Below, one piece after another: positions 32,096-45,088 of a DNA stretch of 64,000 nucleotides. Within the stretch, counting starts at the first letter, position 1. Every line of letters begins with the position of its first letter. The position numbers and the translations under genes were made by a program. The DNA lies in assembly GCA_950022295.1 (NCBI GenBank), contig OX465600.1, positions 307,530,031-307,594,030 on the forward strand, in the 5' to 3' direction. The stretch is from Bromus sterilis. Lineage: Eukaryota > Streptophyta > Magnoliopsida > Poales > Poaceae. The notes below the pieces were generated by a model. The model had not been told where the DNA came from. It worked only from the letters and a program-made list of their open reading frames with translations, and made no database searches.

Positions 32096-32499
32096 CAAAA
32101 ATAAATCGTGGCGGAGGAGGAGCAGTGGTGGCGACGGCGGAGTGCGGCCGCAAGGTTCTCGGAGCAGCGGTTCCAAGCTCTGGTGGCAGCGACAGCAAGC
32201 ACAGAGAGGTGCGCGGTGCGGCGGCGGCGGAGGCAGAGGAGGCGAGCGCGAGGAAGACGATGGAGTGAGGGGTGCGTGGCGCATCTCTCACCCCACGGGG
32301 TATTTAAAGACTTGGCAAGGAGGTAGTGGGATCCGGTGTGCCAATCCGGCAGGCGGTGTGGCCGCGTGTATCCACAGAGCAGTATCAGTTTGGAGCACCG
32401 AGGATCCAACGGATGGGACGGGATGTGCGCGCGTGGGTCGAGGCGGTGGTTATGGCATGTCAAATCGTGGCACGACGTCCCGTATTCTTCGGTGAATTC
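32096..32499. other. GC-rich island, possible captured gene start
   Basis: The 32100-32290 part is GC-rich with CGG/CCG runs amid AT-rich DNA. On the minus strand a TTTAAATA word (32296-32304) precedes it at promoter-like distance from an ORF (32284-32033). No homologous protein was recognised. Confidence 0.25.
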
Positions 32500-33093
32500 A
32501 AAGCGACAAGTTCGGTCAACATTCCAGTCAAACCAACCATTGGGCAGATCGGCTAAAAGACCAAGAGCAATCGGCAGATAGCGAGCAGTCGACCCATTGA
32601 GAACAATCGGTCAGAAGACCAAGAGCAAGCGCCAGGTAGCAAGCAATCGGCCTAGTGGGGGCAACGGTCAGAAATAAAGATTCATCATTCTAGAAGTGTA
32701 GAAGGAACCTGTGCAAGCCTCGCCGTCTCTGTGTTCGGCGGGACCTCCGCAGCTTTAGGAGCTACTGTCGGGGGAATGACCCCCGGGTAGGGTCACCCAG
32801 GGGAAACAATTCATCAAAGCAAATATCACCGACCTGATGGTCACCGATCTAATCAAGGTCGAGTTAATCAAGAGCAAGCAAGAAGTGGGCCGAGCTGTTC
32901 AAGTTGAGGGCCGATTGCCCCATAGAGGGCGCAATCGGCCTCACCAGGAAGCATTCGGCCGAAGTAAACAAAGTAGCATCCGAGCGGAATACCAGGTCGG
33001 ACACCTGATACAAGAGCATTCAATGCGCAATCCCTGAAGATCGAGACTGTCAGAGGCGTGCGGTCTCCTCCAGCGCCGATCACGCGGACAAGC
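32500..33093 (+). mobile_element. Gypsy LTR fragment with adjoining internal part
   Basis: An LTR start TGTCGGGGGAATGACCCCCG lies at 32766, preceded by a segment with repeated CAATCGG...AAGACCAAGAGCAA words that is probably the end of the internal region. The LTR is cut at 33093 by element A. This is the oldest recognisable layer of the nested stack. Confidence 0.6.
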
Positions 33094-34554
33094 TGATGTC
33101 TACGAACGCTTCTATTCTTCTAGACTATGTTGGGCCTCCAAGCGCAGATGTTTGTAGGACAATAACAATTTCCGTCAAGTGGATGACCTAAGGTTTATCG
33201 AACTCAGGGAAGTAGAGGTTGAAGATGGTCTCTCTCAAGCAACCCTGCAATTAAGATACAAGAAGTCTCTTGTGTCCCCAACACACCTAATACAACTTGG
33301 AGTTGTATAGGTGCACTAGTTCGGCAAAGAGATGGTAAAATATGGCTGATAGGTGTAGAAAAGCAAGGTAATATAAATCTGTAATAAAAAGTGCAGCAAG
33401 CAAACATGTAACAAAAGTGAGTGCAAACGGTGTAGCAATGGTGGAAACAAGGCCTAGGCTTCATACTTTCACTAGTGGCAACTCCCAACAACATTAACAT
33501 AGTCTAATCACATGATATTCCTCATAAAACATGCAATGGAGACGTACTCGGAGGTCATTCCTTTGTGGTCAAGAGAGGACGAGAATTGTGTACAGCTACA
33601 AAAGCACACCTCAGAGTTCGTAGTTCTCATCTATGGATTTCCCAATGTCACCGCGGCCATCCAAAGAGAGTACCACAATCACCACAACATATCTAAAGGA
33701 TAGTCAAAGACAAGCACCAAGAGACTCTCAATCTTCAATCCGCACACAAAAGAGGAAATCACTCATGAAAATATTCTGCTAACCCATGTCCAATAGACCG
33801 CTGTCACCATGGTCTCAGGGATTATACTAGATAAGATCAAGTGAGGACATCAATCCAATACATAGAAGAAGGGGAAACATCATGGGATCATCCTAGATTA
33901 ACATAGCCTATGATCACCATCAAGTTCACATCATGGGAGAGAGAGAAGACCACATAGCTACTGGTAGAAACCTCAGCCCCGGGGAGGAACTACTCCCGCA
34001 TCATGGAGGGAGGAAGCAACGTCGATGGAGATGAATCCGGGGGCACTTCCTCGTCCCGGCAGGGTGCCGGCACAGGAATTCTGGTCCCCCAAAGCTTGGT
34101 GGCGATGGCGGCGAAGATCGAAATTGCTTCTGGAGAAAAGGGTTTTGGAATCAGGCTTTTCGCGTCGCGAGTAAAAATAAGGGCCAAAGGGGGGGGGCAC
34201 CAGGGGGGCCACCAGTCGCCTAGGCGGCCTCCCGGCGCGGCCAAGCCCTGGGCCGCGCCCACTGGCCGCCTAGACACCAGGTGGGGCCCCTCTGGCCCCC
34301 CCTTCGGGCGTAAGGAAGCTTCTAGAACGCTGATTTTTTATATATTTTTCCCGGAATTTTCTGAGCACTTTTAATAATGGGAAAACCTGAAATACAAAAA
34401 CAGAAGAAAACAGAAACTGGCACGGGGGTGCACTGAGTTAATAGGTTAGTCCAAATATGATCAAAAGTGTATGAAAGTGTATCTAGAACATAGCAATATC
34501 ACACAAAACATGCATGGAGCAAGAAGAAATTATAGATACGTTTTGGACGTATCA
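33094..34554 (-). repeat. 3' LTR of element A
   Basis: The TGAT...ATCA ends match those of element B. The U3 half is closely similar to element B (GATACGTTTTGGACGTATCA at the end), while the R-U5 half differs, so A and B are sister subfamilies. Confidence 0.8.
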
Positions 34555-35368
34555 ACATCCCCAAGCTTAATTCCTGCTCGACCTCGAGTAGGTAAATGAT
34601 AAGAAGCATAATTTCTGTGGTGACATGCTAACAACCATATAAGAACTTTTAAGGTGCAAGAGCTCTCGCTGTCCGTGACTCGAATGTCTCCAAATGGTGT
34701 TTGCGTGCAAGAAAGGGGATAGGGATATACGAGAAAAATTATTTTTGTTTTGAGAACTCAATCTACTAAAGTTTCACACTTTTTCTTATTTGGAATCTTA
34801 TCTTGATTCATCCCCAGGCCACTAGCCAGGTACAAGTCAAAATGATCCACTCCTTTTCGACATTTTGAGCACTCATGCAATGGATGAGCGTAAGCAAGAA
34901 AATTGACACTTAGGATGGCAAAGAGAGAATATGGTGGAGGAGGAAGACAAAAAGGGTGTGAAAGGCTCACATCAAGGAGGACAATCATAGGCGAGAGAAA
35001 CCCAAATGATAGATATGATGTGAGGAGTAGGGATTGCCATGCAACGGATGCACATATGAGCTAAAAGCTCTCCAATGGAACTAGTGGGGGTGCATCCAAC
35101 TTGCTTGCTAGAGAAGACCTAGAGCTCATTTGAGGAAGCTCATCATTGGAATATACAAGCCAAGTTCTATAGTGTGAAGGTACCCACATAGCTATATGCA
35201 TGAATGATAATCTCTATGGAGTACAAGATATAAGATGGAGTACGAGTGTGGATCTCTCAAAAGGAATAGTAGTGTGCCCCCTTCTATCTTTTTATTTATT
35301 TTTCTCTTTTTTCTAGTTTTTTGTATTTTTATATTTTGGTGGCCACATGCCTCTTTCTATTTCTCTCA

Positions 35369-35464
35369 TTTGTCCTCTTTGGGATCTTTTAATTTGTCCT
35401 CTTTGGGATCTTTTGATTTGTCCTCTTTGGGATCTTTTGATTTGTCCTCTTTGGGATCTTTTCC
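35369..35464. repeat. 24-bp tandem repeat, four copies
   Basis: TTTGTCCTCTTTGGGATCTT-based 24-base units start at 35369, 35393, 35417 and 35441. Element B has only about two copies at the same place (from 47567). Confidence 0.9.
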
Positions 35465-37514
35465 TCACTTTAGGGGAAACACTCTATATATTACAAAAAG
35501 TATAGAAGATCTTTCACACTTTACAAAGTACTCAAATCATAAAGAAGAAGTAACTATCATGATGTATGCAAATGTATGCCTCTGCCAGTGTAGCGGGATA
35601 TGCAATTATACTAGCGCGTCATGTAGCAATGATTAGGGCAAGGCCCAACTAGCATGCGGCTCATCGATCAAGCAAGTAGCATGTATGACATGAAGATCAA
35701 GTCATGAGAAGGTGGATGTTGCATGGCAATATATCTCGAAAAGGCTATGGAAATGCCTTGATAGGTAGGTATGGTGGCTGTTTTGAGGAAGGATATAAGG
35801 AGGCTTATGATGACAGAGCGTATCGTGCCAAGGGTTTGGATGTACCGGCGAAGGTGGACGCTAACTCTCGGAGTGAGAAGAAAGTAATGCATGGCACAAG
35901 AGAGGCTAGCAAAATATGGGAAGGTGGAAGTGTCAACTTTCGAATACTCACATTAGGCTGAAGAACTCATGCACTTATTATCGGTAACTCTCAATCTAAT
36001 AAGGAGGTTCACAAAGAGACAAGTACCCCAAGGAGGAGTGTAGGGGGGTTTGGTTATCCTTGCGCATCCTCGACTCATGGTACGTGAGTGTACTCTAATA
36101 TTCGACCCCTTAGAAGAGCAGTGATCCATCTAGTAGCTAGAGTTCACAACTAATTGGCACAGATTGCCCAAAGTACGACATCTATCACTAATAGGCTAAA
36201 GATCTTGACACCAAAAGTCCAAACATTACTCAAAATAACACCTCAAAAACTATTGCAAGTTACTACTTCAAAAGAATAGCAACCTCAATTACCTACTCCA
36301 AGTCAAGACACAAAACTCAGTGCAACAGGAAAACTCTCTAAACAAGATAAACATGAAAACTCAAGAGAGTTCCAGCAACAAACTAAACAAAAGCTCTTTG
36401 AAAAGATAAACATGAAAGCTAAGAGCAAAACATGACAGCAGCTACGAAAAAAAGGTAAAGAACACACACATCAAAGATAAGCAGGAAAAGGTCCTATGTT
36501 GTGTTCTAAATTTTGGAAGTGGAGCGTGTTTCTCTCCCACACAAAGAAATCTGGGTTCTAACTTGTTATGAACAGCAAGCAAAGATAAATAAAACTAAAA
36601 ACAAAACCTAAGAGTGAGACGCTCCAAGAATAGCACATAATGCATGGAGTGATAAAAATATAGTGAAACGAGAGACGAACTGATAATTGTCGATGGAGAA
36701 GGGGATGCACGGGGGCATCCCCAAGCTTAGACACTTGAGTCTCCTTGAATATTTCTTGGGGATGCATGGGGGCATCCCCAAGCTTGAACGCTTGACACTT
36801 CTTAATCTTCTTTCATCATCTTCCCTCGCCCACTTGAAAACTCCCTTCATAAATAACTCATCATAATCTGGTTAGCGAGGTTAGTACCCATAATAAAATA
36901 AAAAATTTCAACTGGAAATAAGGATAACCTTGAAGAGCTACTGTTTCTCAAGATTGCCAAAATGTTTTTGCAAAGAAAAAGCAAGCTTAAGGTTTGCAAA
37001 ACGAAGAAAAGGCAAAACATGACAGAATCTGTGAAAAATAGACCAGCAGGTAATAAAGAATTTTTTAGGGATACTTCTGCAACTCAAATAAAAAAACTCA
37101 GAACATACGAAAGTTTCGTAATTGTATAGAGCACGCTGTGTAAAAAAAATTCAGCTCAAAAAGATGAACTGGGATTTTTCTCTGTTTTTTCTAGTCACGA
37201 GGATGGAATCTGTTTTCTGGACAGCATGTCACAACTTTCACTTCCCTTGTCGTATGAGGCTATAAAAGGCACAAAGCTTGAAAAGTAAAGATACAATGAT
37301 GTTGCTACAGTAGTAACAATCATCAAGAAGAACAAACTGAAAGTGAAGATAACAAGGGTTGTCTCCCTAGAGATCTTTCTTTATAGCCATAAAGATAGGT
37401 TTAAGACTTTAATGATGCTCTCGTAGGAATAAGAGTTGAAGAACAAAAGAGAGCATAAAGAAGAAAATACCAAACACATTTAAGCCTAACATGCTTCCTA
37501 TGCATAGGAATATT

Positions 37515-38189
37515 TCAATAGAATAATTCATTGAAGCACAAAGATATTAGCATAGGAAGGCAAAACAAGTGCAACTTCAAAACTTTCAACATAAAGAGAG
37601 GGATTTTGATATTATTGAAATATCTATAAGCATGTGTTCCCTTCTCATAATAATTTTCAGCGGGATCATGAATAAAATCAACAATATAAGTATCACATAA
37701 AGCATTGTTACCATGATCCACATGCAAAAAGGTACCCTTACTCTCCACATAAGCATAATCTTTCTCATTGGTAATAGTGGGAGTAGGACTATCATAAATA
37801 ACTTGAACACTATAGATTAATTGTGTATTAGGAAGATGGTGTTCAGCAAGGGAGTAATCCCCTCCATGATTATGACAAGTTTCATAAGGATAATTTCTCC
37901 TTATGTCATAAGTACCTTTACAATCACTATAGATAGGAGTTATAACATCATCATAGTAGAAAAGAGTATTATCATTGCTAGCAACTATATTTGTAAACAT
38001 GTTGTCTTTATTCTTACTAGAAAAAGAATTATCAATTACCACATCACTAATGGGTAAAGGACTTGCAATCCTATCATTTCCAAGCTTAGAGCTTCCCATA
38101 TAATCATTTTCAGAGTTGGCACCAAAAAGATTTTCAAGATCATAAGTAGCATTATCATCATCTTCCCAATCACAATAAGTAACATGCAT
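37515..38189 (-). CDS. Athila-like element ORF of unknown function (fragment)
   Basis: A 224-residue open frame rich in Asn, Asp and Tyr (DNATYDLENLFGANSENDYM near its start, HVDHGNNALCDTYIVDFIHD later). The YDLENLFG segment is familiar from uncharacterised ORFs in Triticeae Athila-type elements, where it lies downstream of gag-protease. It probably continued upstream beyond 38266, where the next element inserted. No membrane helix or enzymatic motif is certain. It is not a host gene. Confidence 0.5.
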   Translation of the reverse strand: MHVTYCDWEDDDNATYDLENLFGANSENDYMGSSKLGNDRIASPLPISDVVIDNSFSSKNKDNMFTNIVASNDNTLFYYDDVITPIYSDCKGTYDIRRNYPYETCHNHGGDYSLAEHHLPNTQLIYSVQVIYDSPTPTITNEKDYAYVESKGTFLHVDHGNNALCDTYIVDFIHDPAENYYEKGTHAYRYFNNIKIPLFMLKVLKLHLFCLPMLISLCFNELFY

Positions 38190-38722
38190 ATCATAATCAA
38201 AATCATCTTCAATAGTGCCTACGGAATTAACATCGGGATAATAATGAATGAAATCAAGCTCACCATTGTAACAGCCCAGATTTCACAAAAATTAAAAAAA
38301 TTTGTTTTCGGTGTGAATTGTTTAATTGTCTGATTTGTTTGCGGTGTTTGCATCCCCGATTTATCGATCGATGATTATTTTACCGTCTTATCTCGTACCG
38401 GACGGAGACCGACTCTTGCCACCCTGACACTCGACCTTGCGACACCGGGTTTCACCCGATCACCGTCGCGAAAACCGCCTGAGACCAGCCACAGCCAACG
38501 GAATGAAAACCCCGTTTAATAACTAAACGGGTTATTTTTATAGCACGTCGGAAAGTGTTCTCGGAACGGTTCCAGCGCAAGGTGAACGCCGCCGGCTCGA
38601 CGCGCTGATCGCACAGTTCGAAGTTTTACCCGCATCAGAGGTCCTGCGGACCCCCGGCGGTCAGAAACGTAAACACCGCGCGCGCGAGAGAAAAACCGGG
38701 GATGTTTTTGCAAACTGCCAGC

Positions 38723-38739
38723 CACGTGGGCTATATAAA
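38723..38739 (+). promoter_or_regulatory. LTR promoter: G-box and TATA box
   Basis: CACGTG (38723-38728) is followed three bases later by TATATAAA (38732-38739). Downstream at about 38765 TAGGGTTTCCCTAG is a telo-box-like word common in plant promoters. The same arrangement is intact in the 3' LTR (55887-55903). Confidence 0.6.
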
Positions 38740-41076
38740 GACCACCACACTCCCACCCCTTTCTAGGGTTTCCCTAGCCACAAAATTGCAGCCACCCCCC
38801 TCCAAATTGCCCCAAAATTGCCCTCTAGACCCCAATTTCGCGAAACCCTAGCTTCCAGGCGTTTTTGGCCGTCAGATCTTGAGCTAGACGCCCCAGATCG
38901 CGCCATGTGTCCCTCCCAGCCGAACCAGGCCGCCCCGAGCCGCCTCCACGCTTAGCGCCGCCCGAGCCGCACCTCCATGGCGCCGCCGCCGGCACTGCAG
39001 CGCACTCCGGCGAGCCGAGCCGCCGACCACCTCCTCCTTTCCCTCGTGCCTCCCTCTCCTCCTCACCGCGTCCCTCTCTCTGCGCAGGAGCACGCCGGCC
39101 GCCGCGCCATGGGAGCCCTGTCCCGAAGCTTCGAGCCGCCGCCCCATGAGCCCGTCGCCGCGCCTCCTCAAGCACGCCGCCGGCCAGATCCGTGCGGGAT
39201 CCAGTCGGATCCGCAGCCGTCGCCCCTCCTTCCGGCCTCCCCGCCTTGCGGCGCCGCGCTATGTTGCCGGAGTTGGCCGGTCGGCCGCCGCCAAGCCGCT
39301 CGGGGAGGAGTCCCGAGCTGGCGCCCCCGTCCCCAACCGCTGCTCGCCCCGCCTGGGCCGGCCCAGCCAGCCAGCTGCGTCCCAACCCGCGCAGCCAGCC
39401 AGCGCGAGGCCGCCTCCTCGCCACTCGGGCCGAGCCCATTAGGGTGAGGCCCCTTTTTTTCTTTTCCCGGTTTTTTTTATTTTTTTTCTGCTAAGTCTGT
39501 AGAAATTGTTGCTGCTGATGCTGTTTTGCAACGTTAATTCCCGTTGACTCGTAGGTCCAAATGAAGTGATTCTTTTTTTGTTTGGTTGTGCTTTGTGTGC
39601 TCTAGAGTTCATCTTTAGGAAGTTATTTATTTTGAGGTCATCTTGAATATGTAAATGTGTGTTGAACAGGGCACCAGATCGTTAAGTTGCTAATCTGCTG
39701 TTAACTACTGCTGCTGTTATTTTGTTCAAACTTTGGGTGATGCTTGTGTCAAATCCATGAGGCCTATTGCATTGATTCTTTTTCCTATGTGTTAAGCATC
39801 ATGTGTACTTCATTTCCATGCTTTAACTTGTCATGTTTGGGTGCTTTAGCTATATTAAATCTTGCTCCAAAGTGGTGACCCTGATGTTAATGTGTTGCTG
39901 TGCTGAAAACTGTTAATTTGTTGCAACTTCGGGTGACGGTTGCGTCGCAACCGTTTATCAGAATTGAGTGATTCCAATTGCGTATTGTTAAGAATCATGT
40001 CTACTTCCATTATATGTATTGCATTGTCATGATATGCTTGCTGGTCATATAGTTATTGAGCTCCAAAGTTGCTATCCCGCTGTTTTTGACAGCCACCTCT
40101 GTTTTTCTCTAAGTCTGTAACTTTCTGATGCCATGTTGCATGCTTAATATCTTTTGATCTATGATGCCTATGACTTTGATTCTTGTTTGTACCTGATCAT
40201 CATCATGTCTACTTCATGCCCATGTATTGCTATGTCATGTTGCTGCACTTTTTCATATAGTTTTTCTCATGTTTATACAACAATAAAATATCTGTTTCAG
40301 CCATGTTTTCCTGATTTTCACTAAGTGTGGAACCAGGAATGTTTTGTTGCATTTTGCATTGCTTATAACTAGTGAACCATGATGCCTTTTGCATGATTAT
40401 TTTTTCCATGCCTTCCTTGTCATGTGTACTTTAATTTCATCTCATTGGTGAGCATGTTTGCATTCATTACCTTGTTTATGCAATGCTCTAAAGTGTGCTT
40501 CCTGATGTTGGCAGATTGTGCCCGTAACTTGTTTTGCTTGTATCTTTTTAACCGCAACTCCGTTTGGAGTGTTCTTTATATGTAACTTGATTAGTTTTTC
40601 GTGTACTTTGTGTTTATTTTATTGTTTGCTGTTGTTAACCAACCTAAAATATGGTTTAGGACAGAACCGTACCAAATGTTTTAATTGTCGTGGGGTACTT
40701 AGCGGAGTGCCATGTTTAGGAATTTACCCCACTTAAATTGACTAGCATAGATAGTTTATTTTGTGCTTCACCTCTTGTCATGTTTGTGTGCTATGCTAGG
40801 CTTCTGTGCTTTGCCATGTTAACAACTTTGTTCATCACCTGTAGCTAAAAAACTTGAACCACCGTAAACGTGCGGTATCGTCGTGTGTGACGAGTACTCC
40901 ACTTAACCTGTTAGTAACCGCTCTCGACGGTAGGTGCGATGTCTCGTGTTGCCTTCTTGTTGATGCTTGCTCGTGTTTGCTCCGTAGTAATAGATCCTTG
41001 CTCGTTGATTGCTTTCCAGTGTTTACCGTCTTGTGTGCTTCCGCGGGTACCTCTCAGAGACGATGCGAGCTTGCGA

Positions 41077-41081
41077 TCAAC
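41077..41081. repeat. Solo-LTR target-site duplication, left
   Basis: TCAAC, identical to 44911-44915. Confidence 0.85.
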
Positions 41082-44000
41082 TGTGACGCCACCAAAATCA
41101 ATCCGTGTACAGTAATCATACACGCAGGGTACACGGCTGAGATTAGGGTGCCACGGTGAGAATATCACAGCACAACACTAAACACAAAAGGATAAACCAA
41201 TATGTTACAATACCAGGTATCACGAGGATCCGAATACATAAGTTATACAAGCCATAATATCTGAGTACAGACATAGTTAGTCAAGTTTTGCCTTAAGAAG
41301 GCTAGCACAAATGACATCAGAGATACAGATCAAGAAGGCGAGGCCTCCTGCCTGGGATCCACCGAACTACTCCTGGTCGATGGGGAACTCGACGTCGTAG
41401 TAGTCGCCTCCGGGGTACTCCTGCTCCTGGGCTGCAACGTCGACTGCAGCGGCTGATCAGGCAAAACGAAAAAGGGGAAATAAAGCAAAGGTGAGTATCT
41501 AGCATACCCGCGAGTCTTACGTCCGCTACTAAGCATTTATGCATTGTATCAAATGGAAGGGGAGGCTATATATAGTGGACTGCAAGATAGAAATCAGAAT
41601 AAGGGTAAGAAGCTAGGCCTATCAAAGACTAGCATCTTCTGACGAGTCTTGCAGCATGAGGAGAGAATAGCCAACAGTTTACATAAAGCATAAAGTAACA
41701 ATGCAGCAGAAGTTGCTGCAACATTGTATAATAGTAAGTTGTAATAATTAGCAATGCCTCCGAGTTCACCTCCTCGACATCCCAGTGAGGAAGAAAACCC
41801 GGAACCATACAGTTTAATAATAATAGTTTGTAGTGGTAAGATCCAGCTTCAGCATAAAGCGTCCTGTTACCGTGGACACGGATATTTGAATAGATCAATC
41901 TTCCCTGCAGGGGTGCACTTCTGTTACACTACAACGCACGGATCTCCAGGGTGGCATACACCTTGTTAGGGAATGCCCCATCGAGGCTATCCGAGACTCC
42001 ACAACCCATCTTTCAAACTCAACAGAGAGGCCATCCGCCGGTCTAAATCCTAAGTACGCAGGGCCTTGTACCCCAACCCTGACGTACTCCTGCACGGTGC
42101 GTGGGTGGCCGGGAAGCCGTAACAAAAACAACACAGCTGGAGCCAAAGAAGACACCGCACTTCCCGGCAATCAGCCCGCGGTACTGCTGACGTCTGAAGA
42201 GTCCTCGGACGACACCATGAAGCAGAGGAGCCCATAACTCATTATCCCACGTGTAGGCTGCGCGTACATGCCAAAAGGCTACTCAAGTCATCCGCCGAAC
42301 CATTTAGTATTTTATTAATTTGCGGTACAACCGTTATCGTTGTCTCGACTTAACTGACCCGCGGACAACGACAGCAGTCAGGACCACCAGTACATCGGTG
42401 CCTGCCCTGTCGTCCCACCAAGTCTCTGCGGTTTGGTAGAGCTCGACTTTCGTGTTTTGGTAACTCTCGCGGCCAACGATCAGGGGCCAAGCACACCGGT
42501 ACACTGGTCGTACCCTCCGTGTCGTCCCGTCGCAATACCACTCGCGGGCACCGTTGGGTCGCCCTACTTCTTACCTGAAGGACAACCGTTGCTTAGGTAC
42601 CTAGAGCGGCTATACAGAGTCAGCAACGAGTGGAGTACAAAGATTTCTCCTTGATAGCTCACACTTGATGGTGGCTCGGCAGAGCCGAGCTAGGGGGCCT
42701 GAGGCGGTGTCTGCATTGTACCGTACCTGTGCAGTTATAATATTTGTATCCATGTTCATTCCCCTGAGTGATCACGGCCCTCTATCTAATCCTAGCTAAC
42801 AATGCGCAGGGCTCACTTCTGAATATAATATATATAATAGGCAGCATAGGATAAAGGAAGGTACATCAAGGGGCGACAAAAACAGGCTATGCAATTGAAT
42901 AGGATTGTAACGTAGCAGCAACAGTAACAATGCCTAGTGCAAGAAAGTACGGAAAGGTAGGCGATATCTGGGGAAGATAATGGCTCTGCTTGCCTGGAAG
43001 CTCGGCGGTAGGGGGTAGGGTCGTCGATGAAGTAGTCGTACTCAACAGCGGTGTAGTCGTCAGTAGCAGCGGGGTCTAACGGAGAATAAGGGGGGAGAAA
43101 CAATAAATACACAACAATAATAGCAATACAAATACAAGACGTGGAAAACGCAGTGTTGGCGGTGTTCTAACGCAGTATGATGCATTATGCTCGGAGCGGG
43201 AATTCATCCGGAGATGAACTACCAGCTCCGGGTATTTATCGGACAGGGTGCCCGGAGGGGGAAGGTACCATGTTGGAGGTCTCTTGGACATCCGACAAAC
43301 GTATGAGTGGTGTATCCGAGTTAGTTGATCTATTCTGAACAACTTTCGTGTTCAGAATAAGTTCATCCGGATACTTTAACAGTACCGGACAAATCATCGG
43401 ACAGACAGTCCGGAGAGGGACGGTTCGATGTTCGGTATGTTAGAGGGGGGTGGTAGACCAACGGATAGTGTATTAGTATTCGTTGTACTTTTCTGATCAA
43501 TTTTCATGTATAAAGTTTTTGAATCTGACATACGGATTAAAAGATATTAATTTCTGAAGTTTAAATCATTTTAAAAGATTTTCTGAATTTCTTTTATTAT
43601 TAAAACAGAAACATTATCCACAGAGAGTTAACTGGTCAAACCTGACATGGGGGTCCCACATGTAAGCCTCACATTTTAAATAAATCATTTTATTTAATTA
43701 AAACAGTGGGTAGGCCCACATGTCATTGACTAGTAGTCTATTTAACAGTTTAATTTAACTAATAGGCCAGAGGGGCCCACTAGTCAGTCTATCCCTAAAT
43801 TTTTTTATTAGCAGTTAACAAGGGGATTAGTTCCCCACTAATCTAATCTGGGGGGTTGTGTGTGGCCCACTGGCCAGAGAGCCAGCCCACGGCTGGAGCT
43901 CAAGCTCGCCGGCGGCGTGCACAGAGGAGCACGGCGAGGCCCTAGCGGCGCACACTGGCGACCAAAATGGGCGTGGCCGGGTGGAAACGAATGGGACGAG

Positions 44001-44910
44001 CCCCGCGCATCTGTCCATGTCAGTTGTACCAGCCGAGCTGGTCTGCGGCGACTACGACGACGAACATGGCGGCCGCCGGAGAACTGTGTTCGTGGGGGTG
44101 GCGAACTGGCGCGCGAAACGAAGGGGAAGATGGGGCGTTCGAGTCATGCGCTCACAGTGGTCCGGAAGAGGATCTCGAGGGGGCCGTTGGCGCGGCGGCG
44201 GCGACGAAATCCAAGAAATCGCGGCGGCGCCGAGCTTGAAGATGAGCCCGATTCACCGTGTGCAGAGCGTCCCGGTGGCGATTGCTGGCTCGAGGTGAAG
44301 AGGGCGTCGGAGGGGAAGGCGTAGGACACGCCGGTGGAGCTCGGCGTCGCCGTTGGCCGTGCGGACGCCGGCGGCACGTCCACAGCCGGAGCACGGGAAA
44401 GCACGGGCGAAGGAAGCGGAGGGGGAGGAATGGCGTGGTCGAGATCCACGATCCACGGGGGGGGGAGATATTTGTCTCCAGCTCCAATCACTGTCGCGAT
44501 CGCAACGGCGAGCTGTCTCGGCCGCGCCATGGCCGGCGCGGTCGGCACAGTGCAAGCAGCCAGAAAAAAAGGAGAAGGGTGGGGATGGGCCAGGAAGTGG
44601 GCCGAGTGGGTATTGCCCACGGGCGGGACATAGGCCTACAATTTATTTTGACCATTTTCTTTTCTGTTAAATCCTGTGGCATTTATTTTGATGTCTTTTA
44701 CATTTTTGTAAAACATGAGACATGTACCATAACTAGTACAACATCATACCAGAGGGCTACAAAAAGTATTTGACTTTTATAAGGTCATTTGGTATTGGTT
44801 TGGAATTTGATTTGATTCAAATTTGATCATGGCATGATTAGCAACAGTGATTGGCAACAGTAATTGTCATTAGCAAAAGGATTACTGTTACAGACTCCAG
44901 GGGTGTTACA
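41082..44910 (-). mobile_element. Solo LTR, Tekay/Del-like
   Basis: A 3829-base LTR on the minus strand (starts TGTAACACCC at 44910, ends GGCGTCACA at 41082) with a perfect 5-bp duplication TCAAC on both sides and no internal region. It arose by recombination between the two LTRs of a complete element. It is the same family as the LTR at 8543-12940 but about 570 bases shorter. Confidence 0.9.
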
Positions 44911-44915
44911 TCAAC
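44911..44915. repeat. Solo-LTR target-site duplication, right
   Basis: TCAAC, identical to 41077-41081. Confidence 0.85.
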
Positions 44916-45088
44916 TGCACCTTTAGAACCCGACTTATCAACAGGCAAGGACTATACATTACTTATGATCCATTCTATTTCAACCAGCGGTTTGCATGCT
45001 AGTTTAGGATAGGTTCGATGTTTGATCCTACCACATGTTTACAACCTCTTTCAAACTAATACAACCATGTCCCTGATGTGCGAGGTAA

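Larger units (their letters stand above)
33094..38266 (-). mobile_element. Athila-like gypsy element A, 3' part
   Basis: The 3' LTR is 33094-34554 (plus strand TGATGTCTAC...ACGTATCA, 1461 bases). On the minus strand it is preceded by the polypurine tract AGCTTGGGGATGT. The internal region 34555 to about 37500 is homologous to the non-coding 3' internal part of element B (46670-49440). Beyond it lies a retroelement ORF (37515-38189). At 38266 the element is interrupted by the Tekay-like element; the remainder is outside the window. No RT or integrase is seen in the part present. Confidence 0.8.
38267..41081 (+). repeat. 5' LTR segment 1 of the Tekay-like element
   Basis: Very similar to the 3' LTR segment 55441-56227 over its first 790 bases. 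The 38880-39440 part is GC-rich and holds spurious ORFs; 39480-41000 is T-rich leader-like sequence. It ends at the TCAAC target of the solo LTR. Confidence 0.8.

Noticed and set aside
35235..35636. A 133-residue ORF covering the 24-bp repeat
   Set aside because: The repeat is a multiple of three so the frame stays open by chance; element B lacks an equivalent frame.
38977..39447. Pro/Ala-rich ORFs in the Tekay-like LTR
   Set aside because: They lie in the LTR leader; overlapping frames on both strands have equal claim.
43858..44773. ORFs of up to 171 residues within the solo LTR
   Set aside because: Same GC-rich LTR segment as in the related LTR at 9.1-9.9 kb, not conserved in frame.
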